Assembly (NCBI GenBank): GCA_001661515.1
Contig: LUVW01000042.1
Location: 117,919 to 176,434, forward strand
Direction of reading: 5' to 3'
Source: Capniomyces stellatus
Taxonomy: Eukaryota; Kickxellomycota; Harpellomycetes; Harpellales; Legeriomycetaceae
DNA length: 58,516 nucleotides
Under the pieces are notes generated by a model that did not search any database, was not told where the DNA came from, and worked only from the letters and a program-made list of their open reading frames with translations. Positions 56,067 to 58,516 of this stretch are shown here, piece after piece (position 1 is the stretch's first letter; each line of letters starts with the position of its first letter). The position numbers and the translations under genes were made by a program.

Positions 56067-56940
56067 TTATTTCATTCCGAATATTGTGATCACATCAGCC
56101 AGCTCTTTTAAACCTGGTATTGATTCTTTATTGCAAATATTCCTCAAAACTGTTACTTTTTGTTGTATAGCAAAGAAAAGTGTGCAGCCTAGAATATCCC
56201 TGGCACCCAAATCCTGAGTAGTGCGACCAAGAGCTAGAGTAGCTGATAAGCCTAGTCAGAGGAATATCACTTCAAAAGATAACACAACCATGAACCTGAC
56301 ATAAAACAAGTCGAAATTTTATTGTTCAAAATGTTTTAGGATCTCAGAACCAGTTGATTTGTTTGTTATGTTTTTACACTTTGTTTTTATATTTTGTATT
56401 TATGTTTGTGTTTGTGTTTATGTTTATGTTTGTGTTTATGTTTGCGTTTGGCTATTCACAGATGACCAGCACCAGAATAGCCTATTTCAGTCTATTGAAC
56501 CTTTGCTTGGTTTATACAAGATTGTAACTACAAGTAACGTAATTGAAGTCTCAAGGCTGCTTGTTTTAGTTTAGTCTAAAGTTAGACGTGGTTAGTGACC
56601 ATCTAAATCTCTGATCTTATTTACTTTCAAATGAGTAAAACCAGCCCTGTTGATTTGGTAAAGCCCAAGAGTTAGCAGTGCAGCATTGTGTAGTTACGTT
56701 ATATATTACAATATATACAACTTGGATTTATGGTAATTAACAAGTACTAAATATAGGATACTCGGGCATCCACTTTTATAAAATAAAGCAATAAGAGTAA
56801 GAATAGAGATAATGTAAGAGTGGTTTAGGGTCACTTGAATAAAAATAAAAGGAATAGAAGGTAAAGTATGAAATAGGCATATTAGTAACCACATACATAT
56901 AAATAGCGTCGATTCCGTGATGAAAGTGCGATTTATCCAT
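56067..56940 (-). CDS. Unidentified spliced gene (first three and last exons seen)
   Basis: A start exon 56897-56940 (MDKSHFHHGIDAIYM), a 22-base exon 56625-56646 (AGFTHLK) and exon 56532-56575 (TKLKQAALRLQLRYL) chain in phase on the reverse strand with good donors and a CTAAC branch site. A last exon 56067-56251 encodes 60 residues, including LALGRTTQDLGARDILGC, TLFFAIQQKVTVLRNICNKE and IPGLKELADVITIFGMK before the stop. That segment looks strongly coding (helical, balanced composition). The link between exon 3 and the last exon was not resolved, and I do not recognise the family. The middle overlaps a TGTTTA-type repeat. Confidence 0.42.
56398..56452. repeat. TGTTTA/TGTTTG hexanucleotide repeat
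   Basis: About nine imperfect hexamers (TATGTTTGTGTT-type), probably intronic to the reverse gene above. Confidence 0.9.
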
Positions 56941-57026
56941 TTTCACTGTCACCAAGGCAACATAGAAGCAATATCAATAAATTTAAATATAAAAATCAGC
57001 AAAAAAAAAAAACATCACTATTCATA

Positions 57027-58516
57027 ATGATTAGACCAGTAGCAAAGAGTTTAACATTGATGCTCATTGCATCACAATCCATATATGGACAAGCCAGCCA
57101 GCCAAGCTTGAATGGTTATGATGTCTACACTGGAAATGACATCAACAAAGGAATTATAAACAACAATGTTGGAACAATTAGCACTTTCAGCAATGCAGCT
57201 GCTACAATTTCTGAAGCAATTGGAATGGGATACTTTGAGGTAGCGGGATACCAAAACTACCGATGTGTTGGTTCGCTCATTTCAGCTGGCTACTTTCTTT
57301 TGCCTGTACATTGTCTTTACGACACCAATACAGCAGGATCCAACTTGGGTAAAATAAGTGTTGCGTTTAGCAGACAGACAGGACCAGGAGCCATTCCAGA
57401 AACGTTCATGTACAAAGTCGATTCAGTTGAAGTTCACCCAAAGCACAAGCACGTAAAGCCATATGCTGTAAGTAGTGCATCGTAAATATTTATTTCTGTT
57501 TAATATATGGTCCTGAACCCATTTAGGCTAATATACCTGAATTGTCAACTGTGGTTATATTTGTTTTAGGATGACTTGGCAGTAATCAAGTTGGTTGGAT
57601 GTGTTTCAGTCAACAGAAGAGGCGTACCACATGTAAATACTGCAAGTAACATCGGTGTTAACAATTTAATGATAAAAAAAGGCGTTAAAAGATCATGGAT
57701 CAACGAGTTGCCTAGCGGAAGCACCTCCTACAGTCAACTCAGCACAACAATTACTGTAAAGAGAGACCATATTTGCCAAAAATTCTTCCCTGAAGCATTT
57801 GCAAGCAAAAAAGTACTTTGTTTGGTAAACCCTGAACCTGCAAGCTCATGCCACGGTGGTAATGGAGAGCATCTAAGTTACTTGGGTAGTATGTTTTTGG
57901 GGATTGAGAGCTCAGTAATTAAAACCAGTGAATCAACTTGCGACTCTAGCAACTCGGTACACGTTTATATGCTGGCAGGAGGATATCACAAGGAGTTCCT
58001 TTCTAAATACATTAATTGTATGGACTCTGGATGCGGAGGATATTATCAGGCCTCAGGCTGTGTCCTTCCACCAGTTGCTGTCAAGTCACCTCTTACTGAA
58101 CCAAGCACTTCTGAACCAACCACTTCAAAACCCGCAATCACAACTTTAACTAACCCAAACATCGCGATCTCAACATCAATTATTCCAACCATGACTCTAA
58201 CACCAATTATTTCAACCATGACTCTAATACCAATTTTTTTGATGTCTTTAATTCCAACCTCAACTCTGATTCCAACAACAAAAGTGCCAAAAACATCAAA
58301 TGTTCCAACAACAAATGTGTCAAGGACCTCAACTGTGATTTCAACCTCGGTTGTCTCAACTACTCCAATTGATTCAACCACTTCTGAAACTGAATATATA
58401 TCAACAGCCACATATGAACCAAACATTGCCACATCATGTCCATTGGCATCAACTGCCTCCAACATCTTGTTGAGTTCCAGCTACGGCAAGAAACAATATG
58501 GCATGAATAATTCTAT
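57027..58516 (+). CDS. Secreted trypsin-fold serine protease homologue, catalytic Ser lost; 3' truncated by the window
   Basis: Exons 57027-57467 and 57570 to the window end, 462 residues visible and still open. The signal peptide is MIRPVAKSLTLMLIASQSIY. The S1 fold is recognisable: CVGSLISAGYFLLPVHCLYD supplies His95 (the usual TAAHC reads PVHC), and DDLAVIKL supplies Asp149. Where active enzymes have CxGDSGGP, this protein has CHGGNGEH: C241 is kept but the Ser becomes N245. No R-IVGG activation site is seen. A Ser/Thr/Pro-rich region follows from about residue 350, with degenerate 10-residue repeats such as IIPTMTLTP/IISTMTLIP, typical of O-glycosylated wall or surface stalks. It probably acts as a non-enzymatic binding or adhesion protein outside the cell. 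The C-terminal end (GPI signal or not) lies beyond the window. Confidence 0.85.

Noticed and set aside
56359..56574. Forward frame with Val/Cys/Tyr repeats
   Set aside because: Made by the TGTTTA repeat; the rest overlaps a better reverse-strand exon.
58046..58465. Reverse frame with Val/Ile-rich repeats
   Set aside because: Antisense of the Ser/Thr/Pro repeats of the protease-like gene.

Overview
This window is nuclear DNA from a fungus. It is AT-rich with long A/T homopolymers and dense, short, mostly GT-AG spliceosomal introns with CTAAC-like branch sites. It carries fungal-type genes: a MATalpha-type HMG protein, D-arabinono-1,4-lactone oxidase, threonine synthase, and a KRE9/KNH-type GPI-anchored wall protein. 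An MCM9 gene, generally missing from Dikarya, together with the composition points to an early-diverging (zygomycete-grade) lineage. I cannot name the species. No bacterial operon, provirus, transposon or CRISPR array was seen.

Layout. 0-5.3 kb: RSA4/NLE1 (+) and TIF6/eIF6 (+), both 60S assembly factors, then a small coiled-coil gene (-). 6.3-10 kb: UPF1 (+), the NMD helicase. 10-14.6 kb: a 4.6-kb stretch without a recognisable gene. 14.6-16 kb: an HMG-box gene of the mating-type class (+). 17-18.8 kb: HEM25, a mitochondrial glycine carrier (+). 19.2-20.7 kb: mitoribosomal uS10m (-). 22-26 kb: MAK21/NOC1 (+), with a poly-A/N assembly gap in an intron. 26.2-29.5 kb: MCM9 (-). 30-34.8 kb: HSP60 (-) and HSP10 (+), divergent around a 2.1-kb spacer. 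35.3-36.2 kb: an MTRFR-like GGQ ribosome-rescue factor (+). 36.6-41.2 kb: ALO1 (-) and THR4 (-). 42.5-45.7 kb: tRNA-Pro(UGG) (+), a possible 52-residue gene, PRPP synthetase (+), and an intron-containing tRNA-Tyr(GUA) (-). 46.3-49.4 kb: ZNHIT2 (+) and mL40 (-). 51-55 kb: a KNH-domain wall protein (+) and an ALYREF/YRA1-type export adaptor (+). 55.3-57 kb: an IMP2-like mitochondrial peptidase whose 5' half looks damaged, then an unidentified spliced gene (-). 57 kb to the end: a secreted trypsin-fold protein (+) that has lost its catalytic serine and runs off the window.

Most genes are housekeeping. Themes recur (60S biogenesis: RSA4, TIF6, MAK21; mitochondrial proteostasis and translation: HSP60, HSP10, uS10m, mL40, GGQ factor, IMP2), but the genes are separately promoted, so I read this as ordinary eukaryotic gene order. 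The main exceptions are the HSP60/HSP10 head-to-head pair and the HMG gene beside a helicase and a large empty interval. Exon borders were deduced by hand from splice signals, reading phase and family conservation; all multi-exon models given as complete keep frame throughout.
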